Assembly (NCBI GenBank): GCA_002371495.1
Contig: DFIX01000005.1
Location: forward strand, 23,072-47,480
Source of the DNA: Eggerthellaceae bacterium UBA3686
GTDB lineage: Bacteria; Actinomycetota; Coriobacteriia; Coriobacteriales; Eggerthellaceae
DNA: 24,409 bases
Direction of reading: 5' to 3'
A program made the position numbers and the translations under genes. The notes beneath the pieces were generated by a model that was not told where the DNA came from, ran no database searches, and saw only the letters and a list, made by a program, of their open reading frames with translations. Below are positions 16,062-22,566 of the stretch, piece by piece (the first letter of the stretch is position 1; every line of letters begins with the position of its first letter).

Positions 16062-17171
16062 ATGATGGTTAAAACCCAGAAGGCAATTGCTGCGGTAGGC
16101 TTGGCGCTCGTGTTGGGCGTCGGTGCCGTGGGCTGCAGCGGCGGCCAGACGGCAACCAGCTCCGCGACGGCAAGCGGCTCCTCGGCTGCCGCCAGTGCGC
16201 AGAGTGCAAGTGCAGAGGCGACATCGAGTAGCGCTGCGGCGTCGAGTGAGGCTGCGTCGAACAGTGCCGCAAGCGTAGCGGCTGAGCAGGTAGCCTATGT
16301 GGGCAATGGCGCTTACGTCTCGGTCGATTGGCTGAAGAGCAACATCGACAACGTGGTTGTCGTTGACGCGCGTTCGGCTGAAGATTTCGCTTCCACTCAT
16401 ATTCCCGGTGCAGTGAACATCACGTGGCAGGGAACATCTGCCGTGACTGACAAGGCCCCCGGCGATGCGGGCTGGGCTGCTCTGAACGATCCTGCTGACA
16501 TTGCCAAGGTTGCTGCTGCCGCAGGTATTGACGGCAAGAAGACCGTAGTCGTGTATACCGACGTTAAGGGCGGCTGGGGCGAAGACGGTCGTGTCATGTG
16601 GACGCTGCGCGAGGCAGGTATCGAGGACGTGAAGATCCTGGATGGCGGCTGGCGCAAGTGGGTCGGTTCGAAGGGCGCGACTGAGGACGGTTCCGTTGCC
16701 AATGCCGCAGCTGAAGCTGACGCCACGCCGGCGTTCGAGGTAAAGGATGCCGACCCGATCGAGCAGGTCGACGAGGCTTTCGTCAAGGAGCATCTGGAGG
16801 ATGCCACCATCGTCGACACGCGTATGGAGGCCGAATACGAAGGCCAGATGGTCATGATGGAGCCCCGCATGGGCCGCATTCCCGGTGCTGTGAGCGTTCC
16901 TAACGTGAGTCTGTTCAACACCGATAGCACGCTGAAGTCCGATGACGAAATCGACAAGATTTTTACCGATGCCGGCCTGACCGACAAAGACGCTCTCATC
17001 ATTACCTACTGCACGGGTGGCGTGCGTGGCGCTAATGTGGCAGAGCTGTTGGCCGATCGCGGATTCACCAACGTCAAGGTTTACACTTGCGGCTTCGCCG
17101 AGTGGGCGGGCGACAAGGACGCCAAGGTCGAGGCCGAGGCTGAAGTCCCCAAAGATGACGAGGCCAAGTAA
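16062..17171 (+). CDS. Tandem-rhodanese (sulfurtransferase) lipoprotein
   Basis: 369 aa. The SD AAAGGAGG (16048-16055) abuts the first ATG at 16056, so ATG 16062 or 16065 is the likely start. A lipoprotein signal peptide ends in GAVG|C (Cys25), followed by an Ala/Ser-rich linker (26-75) that includes ASSEAAS. Two rhodanese domains follow. Domain 1 (about 78-205) has VDARSAEDFASTHIPGAVN, but its active loop reads YTDVKGGWGEDGR and lacks the Cys. Domain 2 (about 235-352) keeps IPGAVSVPN and the active loop YCTGGVRG with Cys317. A dead N-terminal and live C-terminal domain is the layout of thiosulfate or mercaptopyruvate sulfurtransferases. It is predicted to sit on the outer face of the membrane and handle sulfane sulfur. 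Donor and acceptor are unknown. It is monocistronic, between strong terminators. Confidence 0.9.
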   Translation: MMVKTQKAIAAVGLALVLGVGAVGCSGGQTATSSATASGSSAAASAQSASAEATSSSAAASSEAASNSAASVAAEQVAYVGNGAYVSVDWLKSNIDNVVVVDARSAEDFASTHIPGAVNITWQGTSAVTDKAPGDAGWAALNDPADIAKVAAAAGIDGKKTVVVYTDVKGGWGEDGRVMWTLREAGIEDVKILDGGWRKWVGSKGATEDGSVANAAAEADATPAFEVKDADPIEQVDEAFVKEHLEDATIVDTRMEAEYEGQMVMMEPRMGRIPGAVSVPNVSLFNTDSTLKSDDEIDKIFTDAGLTDKDALIITYCTGGVRGANVAELLADRGFTNVKVYTCGFAEWAGDKDAKVEAEAEVPKDDEAK

Positions 17172-17205
17172 GCAGATTCGATTGACTGGTTCTTGCTACT
17201 CGTAT

Positions 17206-17231
17206 GGGGCCCCGCTATGCGGGGCCCCTTT
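17206..17231 (+). terminator. Terminator of the rhodanese gene
   Basis: A perfect 10-bp stem (17206-17215 with 17219-17228, GGGGCCCCGC) closes a TAT loop and is followed by TTT. It lies between convergent genes but has a T run only for the plus strand. Confidence 0.8.
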
Positions 17232-17293
17232 CATGTGGGGCGATGGGGAAGCCTTTCGCTACGTCATCAGTAGTTAGAGGCTGCCCCTTTTGG

Positions 17294-18250
17294 TCACACC
17301 GAGAAACCGTCGAGGGCAAGGCGGCGTTTGGCGGCGGCGATCTTGTTGCGCAGGGTCGCATCGTCGGCGCCGTAGCCTCGCTCGCGAGGGTCGCAACCGG
17401 CATCTACCCAGGCCACGCCCCCAATACCGCCTATGGGCGCAGCTTCGCCACATGTTAAGCGCGCAATGGCGGCGACGAGTCGCACGAAGCCGTTCAGCGC
17501 GGGCTGTCTGCCGCCCACATCGGCGTCGCTGACCGGGGTCAGGTTGCAGGCGCCCATGGCGAAAGGTTCGAGTTCGGCGATCTCGCAGATGCGATCGGCA
17601 AGTTCGTCGACGTCTGCATCGCGCCATACTGGTTCGACGCCTGTCATCAGGGGAATCCCCGCCAGACGCAAGTGGCGGAAGGTGAGCTTTCGTTGTACGG
17701 GATCGATGTCGGTAATCGTGCCTTCGCCGAGGCGCAAGGCGTGATAAGCCGCATTTGCGCCGGCGGATTTAAGCGCGCGGGCTTGCTCGGCCGATAGGTC
17801 GCCGCAATTGGCCATGATAGTCAAGCTGTCGGGGACGCTCGCGCGCACTGCGCGAACCATGTTGAGGTAGCGCTCGAAATCGAGTCCTACCGTGGCCATA
17901 AGCGAAACCAAGCCCACGCCTTCATCGGCGAACAGTTTGGCATAGTGAACGATGCGCCCGATAGGCACTTCGGAAGGCCCCGCTTCGCTTGTCCGTTTGG
18001 AGCAGTTGACGGCCGCAAACGAGCAGAACCGGCAGTTTTCGGGGCAAGGATTGCTGTCGACGCCGATTTGCGCGTACACGTAGCCGCGCCCCGCGCAGGC
18101 ACGCATGCCCAATTCGCGGGCGCGGGCGCAGATATAGGCCGATTCGACCGAATACGGATCGAGCTGCAGCAGGCGCACCACGTCGGCGCGCTCGGGCGCC
18201 CGCCCTGCCAGCGCTTCGTCGGCGATATGCATTATCAGGTCGTCTACCAT
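17294..18250 (-). CDS. BioB-like radical SAM protein (paralogue A)
   Basis: 318 aa from ATG (complement of 18248-18250) with AAAGGAAG just upstream. The in-frame ATG at 18271 abuts the palindrome and lacks an SD. QIGVDSNPCPENCRFCSFA (61-79) holds the CxxxCxxC ligands of the SAM-binding 4Fe-4S cluster (Cys69, 73, 76). The barrel follows the biotin-synthase-like pattern: LVSLMATVGLDFERY, LTIMANCGDLS and YHALRLGEGTITDIDP. Overall layout and several motifs are shared with the paralogue at 20974-22038. It lacks clear biotin-synthase features for a second cluster, and no biotin gene is near, so it should not be called BioB. The reaction is unknown. It is divergent from the nucleotidyltransferase-SufS fusion across a 74-bp palindrome, suggesting shared control. 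Confidence 0.85.
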   Translation of the reverse strand: MVDDLIMHIADEALAGRAPERADVVRLLQLDPYSVESAYICARARELGMRACAGRGYVYAQIGVDSNPCPENCRFCSFAAVNCSKRTSEAGPSEVPIGRIVHYAKLFADEGVGLVSLMATVGLDFERYLNMVRAVRASVPDSLTIMANCGDLSAEQARALKSAGANAAYHALRLGEGTITDIDPVQRKLTFRHLRLAGIPLMTGVEPVWRDADVDELADRICEIAELEPFAMGACNLTPVSDADVGGRQPALNGFVRLVAAIARLTCGEAAPIGGIGGVAWVDAGCDPRERGYGADDATLRNKIAAAKRRLALDGFSV

Positions 18251-18273
18251 GGTCTTCCTTTCCGTTATCATGC

Positions 18274-18347
18274 GGATGAGTCAGTCTGCCAGGTAAGGTG
18301 ACTCATTGTGCACAATGAGTCACCTTACCTGGCAGACTGACTCATCC
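18274..18347. promoter_or_regulatory. Perfect 74-bp palindrome between divergent radical SAM and fusion genes (dyad unit 2, doubled)
   Basis: Every base of 18274-18310 is complementary to 18311-18347, centred on GTG|CAC. Each half contains one ATGAGTCA...CCAGGTA...TGACTCAT unit, so the locus is a head-to-head duplication of the unit seen singly at 13992 and 22506. No T tract flanks it, arguing against a simple terminator. Confidence 0.9.
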
Positions 18348-18423
18348 AAAACGGCAAAAGCATTGGTATCATACTATCAGCTATTGCAGAGCGCAAAATA
18401 GGGACACGAGCAGATATTCGATA

Positions 18424-18438
18424 AGTGCTAATAGCACT
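18424..18438. promoter_or_regulatory. Small perfect dyad in the leader of the fusion gene
   Basis: AGTGCTA-A-TAGCACT is a perfect 7-bp inverted repeat about 65 bp before the TTG start. It could be an operator half-site pair. No matching copy was seen elsewhere in the window. Confidence 0.3.
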
Positions 18439-18504
18439 AGGCTGAAAGACATATTGCAAGGATCGTTTACAGTGGCAATGGACTAGCGGGCAAAGGGGTT
18501 TACA

Positions 18505-20775
18505 TTGCAGGTCACGCATCAACCGAATATGGAGCCGCCGAAAGGGCGTGGTAGGAGCCGAGAGGAAACGCGATCGCAATGTGGAGACGCCGTTGCGCTG
18601 ATTCTGGCTACCGAGTTGGGAACCGAGCCGCTTATCGTAGCTGCCGAGCACCCGGGCGAAGAGCCCATTACATGCACTACGCCAGAACCTGGCGTGCCTG
18701 CTCCGCGACCACTGCAGCTCTTTGAAGGAGAACCGCTTGTCGTGCGTGCGGTGAGCATGGCGCTTAGGTCTCAGGTGTCGGTGGTTTACGTTCTGACCGA
18801 TCCTACAATTTCACAGAGGGTCAACCACGCGCTGATGTCGGTTAAGAAGCATAAATCCGACCCGTTCGTGCAGGTAGTCGAATGTGAGCCGCAGGCTATG
18901 CGCGAGCGGCAAAGGCAAGTGAAGGGTGCCGAAGTGTTCGGCATTCCGTTTGCCCTGCTCGAGATCGCACGTGCGTTCGTCGGATCGGGGCTTGCGCGCA
19001 ACGAAGCAGCGATTATCGTGCCCTGCGATCTGGCGCGCGTTACCGAAGACCACCTGTTCGAACTCGTTGCGGATTATCATGCGCATCCGGGAACCGATAT
19101 CGTCGCCTCTTGGGTGCAGTGGCTTCGCAGGCCCCCGTTCCTGTTCTCGGCAGACTTCCTCGATCGCTACATCGAAGAAACCGAATCACGACTGCAGGGC
19201 ACGTCGGCCAGTGCCGCCGCTAGGGCGCCCCTTGCGCGGTATGCGGTGCGCGATCATGTCTTCGGCGAAGAGCAGCTGGCTGCGAACGCCGTTCCCTGCG
19301 AGGCGGCAGAAGCGTTCCTTTCGGGCGCGACGATGTCGGCTTTGCAGGCCGTGACGCTTGCCCGGTATGCGCGCGAACATCCGAGCGAAGAACTGCATTC
19401 ACCCAACCAGCCGCTTTCATTGACCGGTTCGGTTAAGCCGAAACCGCTTGAAGGCGCAGATAAGGCACTTGTCAGGTACGCGACAGAAGTGTTGGAGCAT
19501 GCTGATGGGCTCGATGTGGCAGAAAGCGGCGAGCTTGACTGGGCCGATGGGTTCGGCTGTCGCAACCGGCGCGATTTCCCCTTGCTGAACGATCGGGCGC
19601 ATGCCGGCAAGTTGGCCTATCTTGATTCCGCGGCAACGTCGCAACGCCTCGGGGCTGCTTTGCAAGCCCAGCGCGATTTCGACGAGCACGAGAACGCCAA
19701 TGTGTACCGTGGCGCATATGATTTGTCGGCGCAAGCCACCTTCACGCTCAATACCGCCCGAAAGCGCCTCGAAGACTTCATCGGGGCGAAGCGACGCACG
19801 ACGGTTTATACAGCAAACGCCACTGCGTCGATGAACCTGGTGGCGCAGGCCTGGGGTGAGGTCAACGTGGGCGAAGGCGACCTGCTTGTGACGACCGTGG
19901 CCGAGCATCATTCCTGCATGCTTCCGCTCATCATGCTCGCCGAGCGCAAGGGCGCCCGCGTTGAGTACTTGCCTTACGACGAGCGAGGACGCATTGACCA
20001 GGTGGCATACGAAGCGGCACTCGAAAAACGCCCTAAGCTCGTAGCCCTTGCGCAAATCGGAAACGTACTGGGCATCGAGGCGCCGATAAAGCAGATGGCC
20101 GAGCAGGCACATGCCGTCGGCGCCCGCCTGCTCGTGGATGCGGCGCAATCGTTCGCGCACAAGAAAATCGACGTAGCCGAACTGGGGGCCGATTGGGTGG
20201 CTTTTTCGGCTCACAAGGCATACGGCCCCATGGGCCTGGGGGGCTTGTGGATCTCGGATGAAGCATTTGCCGAGATGGAGCCCATTGCAGGCGGTGGCGG
20301 GACGATTTCGCATGTGGGAATCGACTCGTACTACCTGCGCACGAAGGTGCTGCAGTATGAAGGCGGCACGCCGGCCGTTTCGCAGGCGGTGGGCTTCGCG
20401 GCTGCGATTGACTACCTTGACGCCCTGGGTATGGAAAACATCGCGCGCCACGATGCGGCGCTTACTCGCTATCTGGTTCGCGGCCTTTCGCGCATCGAGG
20501 GCGTGTCCGTGCTTGGGGATCATTTGGCCGCCGACGGGCAGAACGGTCTCGTGTCGTTTGCGGTGAGCGGCGTTGCGCCTGCGCAGGTCGCGGGTTTCCT
20601 CGGCAAGCTCGGTGTGGCCATTCGCGCAGGCGGCCATTGTGCGTTGCCGTTGCATGCATCGTTGGGATTGATCGGGTCAGCCCGCGCAAGCATCGGTGTG
20701 TACACGACCCGCAGTGACATCGACGCCTTGCTCGTTGCCCTGCGCGCCTGCGTCACCGCATTCTCGAAAGCGTAA
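18505..20775 (+). CDS. Fusion: MobA/CofC-like nucleotidyltransferase domain + SufS-type cysteine desulfurase
   Basis: 756 aa from a TTG start (AAAGGGG at 18492-18498, spacing 6); the first ATG (18529) has no SD. Residues about 27-230 resemble a degenerate MobA/CofC-type nucleotidyltransferase: VALILATELG at the usual N-terminal loop, QLFEGEPLVVRAV (71-83), VPCDLARVTEDHLFELV (172-188) and ASWVQWLRRPPFLFS (201-215). A helical linker leads to a complete class-V PLP enzyme from about 350. It has LDSAATSQ (373-380), AEHHS (466-470), VDAAQSFAHKKID (544-556), the PLP lysine in SAHKAYGPMG (Lys571), and the persulfide Cys712 in RAGGHCALPLH. The C-terminal half should release sulfur (or selenium) from cysteine-type donors. 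The N-terminal half may bind or transfer a nucleotide, but its glycine-rich loop is weak and it may be inactive. Sulfuration of a nucleotide-linked cofactor is only a hypothesis. Confidence 0.85.
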   Translation: MQVTHQPNMEPPKGRGRSREETRSQCGDAVALILATELGTEPLIVAAEHPGEEPITCTTPEPGVPAPRPLQLFEGEPLVVRAVSMALRSQVSVVYVLTDPTISQRVNHALMSVKKHKSDPFVQVVECEPQAMRERQRQVKGAEVFGIPFALLEIARAFVGSGLARNEAAIIVPCDLARVTEDHLFELVADYHAHPGTDIVASWVQWLRRPPFLFSADFLDRYIEETESRLQGTSASAAARAPLARYAVRDHVFGEEQLAANAVPCEAAEAFLSGATMSALQAVTLARYAREHPSEELHSPNQPLSLTGSVKPKPLEGADKALVRYATEVLEHADGLDVAESGELDWADGFGCRNRRDFPLLNDRAHAGKLAYLDSAATSQRLGAALQAQRDFDEHENANVYRGAYDLSAQATFTLNTARKRLEDFIGAKRRTTVYTANATASMNLVAQAWGEVNVGEGDLLVTTVAEHHSCMLPLIMLAERKGARVEYLPYDERGRIDQVAYEAALEKRPKLVALAQIGNVLGIEAPIKQMAEQAHAVGARLLVDAAQSFAHKKIDVAELGADWVAFSAHKAYGPMGLGGLWISDEAFAEMEPIAGGGGTISHVGIDSYYLRTKVLQYEGGTPAVSQAVGFAAAIDYLDALGMENIARHDAALTRYLVRGLSRIEGVSVLGDHLAADGQNGLVSFAVSGVAPAQVAGFLGKLGVAIRAGGHCALPLHASLGLIGSARASIGVYTTRSDIDALLVALRACVTAFSKA

Positions 20776-20777
20776 AG

Positions 20778-20895
20778 GTGCCAAGGGGACGTTTCTCTTG
20801 GTACAACGGATGCCGCTGTTCTCCGATATGGCATGTATGCAAGTATTTGGGGCATGCCTTAGGAGCTTGTGTCAAGTGAAACGTCCCCTTGGCGC
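20778..20895. repeat. Long imperfect hairpin element with GGGGACGTTTC arms
   Basis: GCCAAGGGGACGTTTC (20780-20795) pairs perfectly with 20878-20893. Pairing continues inward with CTTGGTACAA (20797-20806) against TTGTGTCAAG (20867-20876), allowing G-U. It follows the fusion gene stop by 3 bp. AGGGGAC-type arms also occur near 2724 and 2908. Confidence 0.7.
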
Positions 20896-20903
20896 AGTCG
20901 AAG

Positions 20904-20930
20904 AAAAGGGCCCCGATAGCTCGGGGCCCT
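20904..20930 (-). terminator. Terminator of radical SAM paralogue B
   Basis: A perfect 10-bp stem (20907-20916 with 20921-20930, AGGGCCCCGA) closes a 4-nt loop. On the minus strand it runs into TTTTC. It sits 44 bp past the stop of the minus-strand gene. Confidence 0.85.
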
Positions 20931-20973
20931 GCTGCGTTTCGCCGGACGGTGCGGCGTGGATGTCTTCGTGCGG

Positions 20974-22038
20974 TTACTCGGCGAGCTTGGCCTCCATGTA
21001 TTCGGGAGTCAGTTCGACTTCGGTTCCGTCGCCTCGAACGATTTTCTTGAAACCCGCCTGGTAGAACATGCTGCGCACTGCGGGCACGTCAAGGCCGTGA
21101 TGGCCCGCGGTGTCCTCGGCCGTGTCGCGCGGATTGAAGCCCGTTTCGGCACAGATGTTGTTGCCGCCCGAGAGCAGGCTCACCGTGTTGGGTTCGTGGA
21201 TCGCGAACCACGGAATATCCGTCTGGTCATTCATGATGAACACCTGGATAGCCCCGATGAGCGCTAGACGCATATCGGTGATCTCGTTTTCCATGCCTTC
21301 GAAGCGCGTGCCGGGAACGCTGTTGCGCTTCATGACGCCCGAACCATCATGGATTCCGTATTCCTCGTTGCGTGCCTTGATTTCGAACAGGCGCGTTGCG
21401 ATGGCCTCGTTCGATGTATCTGCGCCGATGGGTTCGCAGCAGTCCTGGATGCGCAGGCCCGCCTCATGGGCGGCGCGGATGGTTGCTTCGCGCCGCTCGG
21501 GCGGAATCTCGGTCAGCTCGCCTTCGCCAATGCGTTTAACGTGGTAGGCGCCATCGAGGCCTGCGGCCTTGAGTTTTTCGAAGTACTCTTTGTCGGTGTC
21601 GCCGATGTTGCTGAACAGAAGCGTGCTCTTGGGAATTGCCTCGCGCACGGCCTTGACGCATTCGAGGTAATGGTCCTCGTCGTAAGTGTTCATGGTCATG
21701 AGCCACAGCCCGTACAAGTCGCCGCCCTTGGTAAACTCCTTAGCGCGCGCCACGACGTCTTCGATGGGCATGGTCACATGTTCGGTGAAGCATGTGGTGG
21801 ATTTGGCAAACGAGCAGAACTGGCAGTCGGCCTCGCACGGGTACACGTCGATGCCGATTTGGCCCCACATGGCACAGGCGTTGCCGGTCTTGGCGCGCAC
21901 GAGGTCGTTGGCAGTACCGCGCACGGCGGTAGCCTCGGGCGATGCCTCGTCGAGCGCCAACAAGTACAGCGTCTCGTCGTAGTCGATAGCTCCGCCTTCC
22001 TGGACTTTTGAAATAATATCGCTTACTCGTGCATCCAT
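20974..22038 (-). CDS. BioB-like radical SAM protein (paralogue B)
   Basis: 354 aa from ATG (complement of 22036-22038) preceded by AGAGAGGA; the longer frame to 22092 crosses the promoter dyad. QIGIDVYPCEADCQFCSFA (60-78) supplies the SAM-cluster cysteines 68, 72 and 75. Further biotin-synthase-like features are YHVKRIGEGELTEIPPERR, RNSVPGTRFEG, and a C-terminal region with HEPNTVSLLSGGNNICAETG. The last resembles the end of the BioB barrel. It shares the IGxDxxPCxxxCxFCSFA and GEGxxTxIxP patterns with paralogue A at 17294-18250, although it is 36 residues longer. No biotin pathway gene is in the window, so the substrate is unknown. It is divergent from the CMD/ArsS pair across a 108-bp spacer with a strong promoter and dyad, which suggests a functional link. 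Confidence 0.87.
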   Translation of the reverse strand: MDARVSDIISKVQEGGAIDYDETLYLLALDEASPEATAVRGTANDLVRAKTGNACAMWGQIGIDVYPCEADCQFCSFAKSTTCFTEHVTMPIEDVVARAKEFTKGGDLYGLWLMTMNTYDEDHYLECVKAVREAIPKSTLLFSNIGDTDKEYFEKLKAAGLDGAYHVKRIGEGELTEIPPERREATIRAAHEAGLRIQDCCEPIGADTSNEAIATRLFEIKARNEEYGIHDGSGVMKRNSVPGTRFEGMENEITDMRLALIGAIQVFIMNDQTDIPWFAIHEPNTVSLLSGGNNICAETGFNPRDTAEDTAGHHGLDVPAVRSMFYQAGFKKIVRGDGTEVELTPEYMEAKLAE

Positions 22039-22072
22039 GGCGTTCCTCTCTCTTCTGCAGTTATCCTGAAAC

Positions 22073-22110
22073 CTAATGTATTGATAACGCATTAGACATT
22101 ATCCTATAAT
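22073..22110 (+). promoter_or_regulatory. Promoter of the CMD-arsS operon with operator-like dyad over the -35
   Basis: TTGATA (22081-22086) and TATAAT (22105-22110) are separated by 18 nt. CTAATG (22073-22078) and CATTAG (22090-22095) form an inverted repeat that encloses the -35 box, a position suited to repression. The spacer is shared with the divergent radical SAM gene. Confidence 0.75.
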
Positions 22111-22146
22111 CGTTAGCGTCAAGGCAATAAAAGAAAGGATTTTCAG

Positions 22147-22485
22147 ATGGAAACCTATTACAATCCCGCTGGTTTGGCAGATTTCTCTGGTGATGGCGTC
22201 GGTTCGCTTTCGCCTGAGCTTTGGGACAAGTTCATGGCCTATTACGGCTCCGTGTTCGAAGACGGAGCCCTGACCGCTCGCGAGAAGGCGCTCATCGCGC
22301 TTGCCGTTGCCGCTGCCGTTCAGTGCCCGTACTGCATCGACGCCTACACTAACTCCTGCCTGCAGATGGGTTGCAGCGAAGAGGAGATCGGCGAGGCGTT
22401 CCACGTGACCAACGCCATTCGCGGCGGCGCTGCGCTGGCCCATGGTGTTCAGGCCCTGAAGATCATTCGCGACCAGGAGCTGTAG
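22147..22485 (+). CDS. CxxC AhpD/carboxymuconolactone-decarboxylase-family protein, ArsS-associated type
   Basis: 112 aa from ATG with AAAGGA seven bases upstream. An all-helical CMD-family protein: LTAREKALIALAVAAAVQCPYCIDAYTNSC, with the redox pair Cys60/Cys63 and Tyr in place of the usual His after the CxxC, then GCSEEEIGEAFHVTNAIRGG. It closely matches the 'arsenosugar biosynthesis-associated peroxidase-like' group, which typically accompanies ArsS-type radical SAM genes. In some relatives the first Cys is selenocysteine; here both codons are TGC. It probably acts as a thiol peroxidase or a disulfide-exchange partner for the neighbouring radical SAM enzyme, but the role is unproven. It is the first gene of a likely two-gene operon; arsS starts 81 bp downstream, past a hairpin. 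Confidence 0.9.
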   Translation: METYYNPAGLADFSGDGVGSLSPELWDKFMAYYGSVFEDGALTAREKALIALAVAAAVQCPYCIDAYTNSCLQMGCSEEEIGEAFHVTNAIRGGAALAHGVQALKIIRDQEL

Positions 22486-22505
22486 CCACAGAGGGTCGAC
22501 GAGCT

Positions 22506-22538
22506 GGATGAGTCACCTACCAGGTAGGTGACTCATCC
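22506..22538 (+). promoter_or_regulatory. ATGAGTCA...TGACTCAT dyad, unit 3, between the CMD gene and arsS
   Basis: A perfect 16-bp stem (22506-22521 with 22523-22538, GGATGAGTCACCTACC) around a single centre base. The following CGTTTTGCTTTT is T-rich, so in RNA this could also act as a partial terminator between the two genes. The CCAGGTA centre is shared with the units at 13992 and 18274. Confidence 0.75.
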
Positions 22539-22566
22539 GTTTTGCTTTTCCACGAGGAGAAAGTCC

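Noticed and set aside
19417..20655. 412-codon minus-strand open frame
   Set aside because: Antisense shadow of the cysteine desulfurase domain, which has intact catalytic motifs.
22147..22485. Possible selenocysteine in the CMD-family protein
   Set aside because: Some relatives have Sec at the first position of the CxxC, but here both codons are TGC and there is no in-frame UGA.
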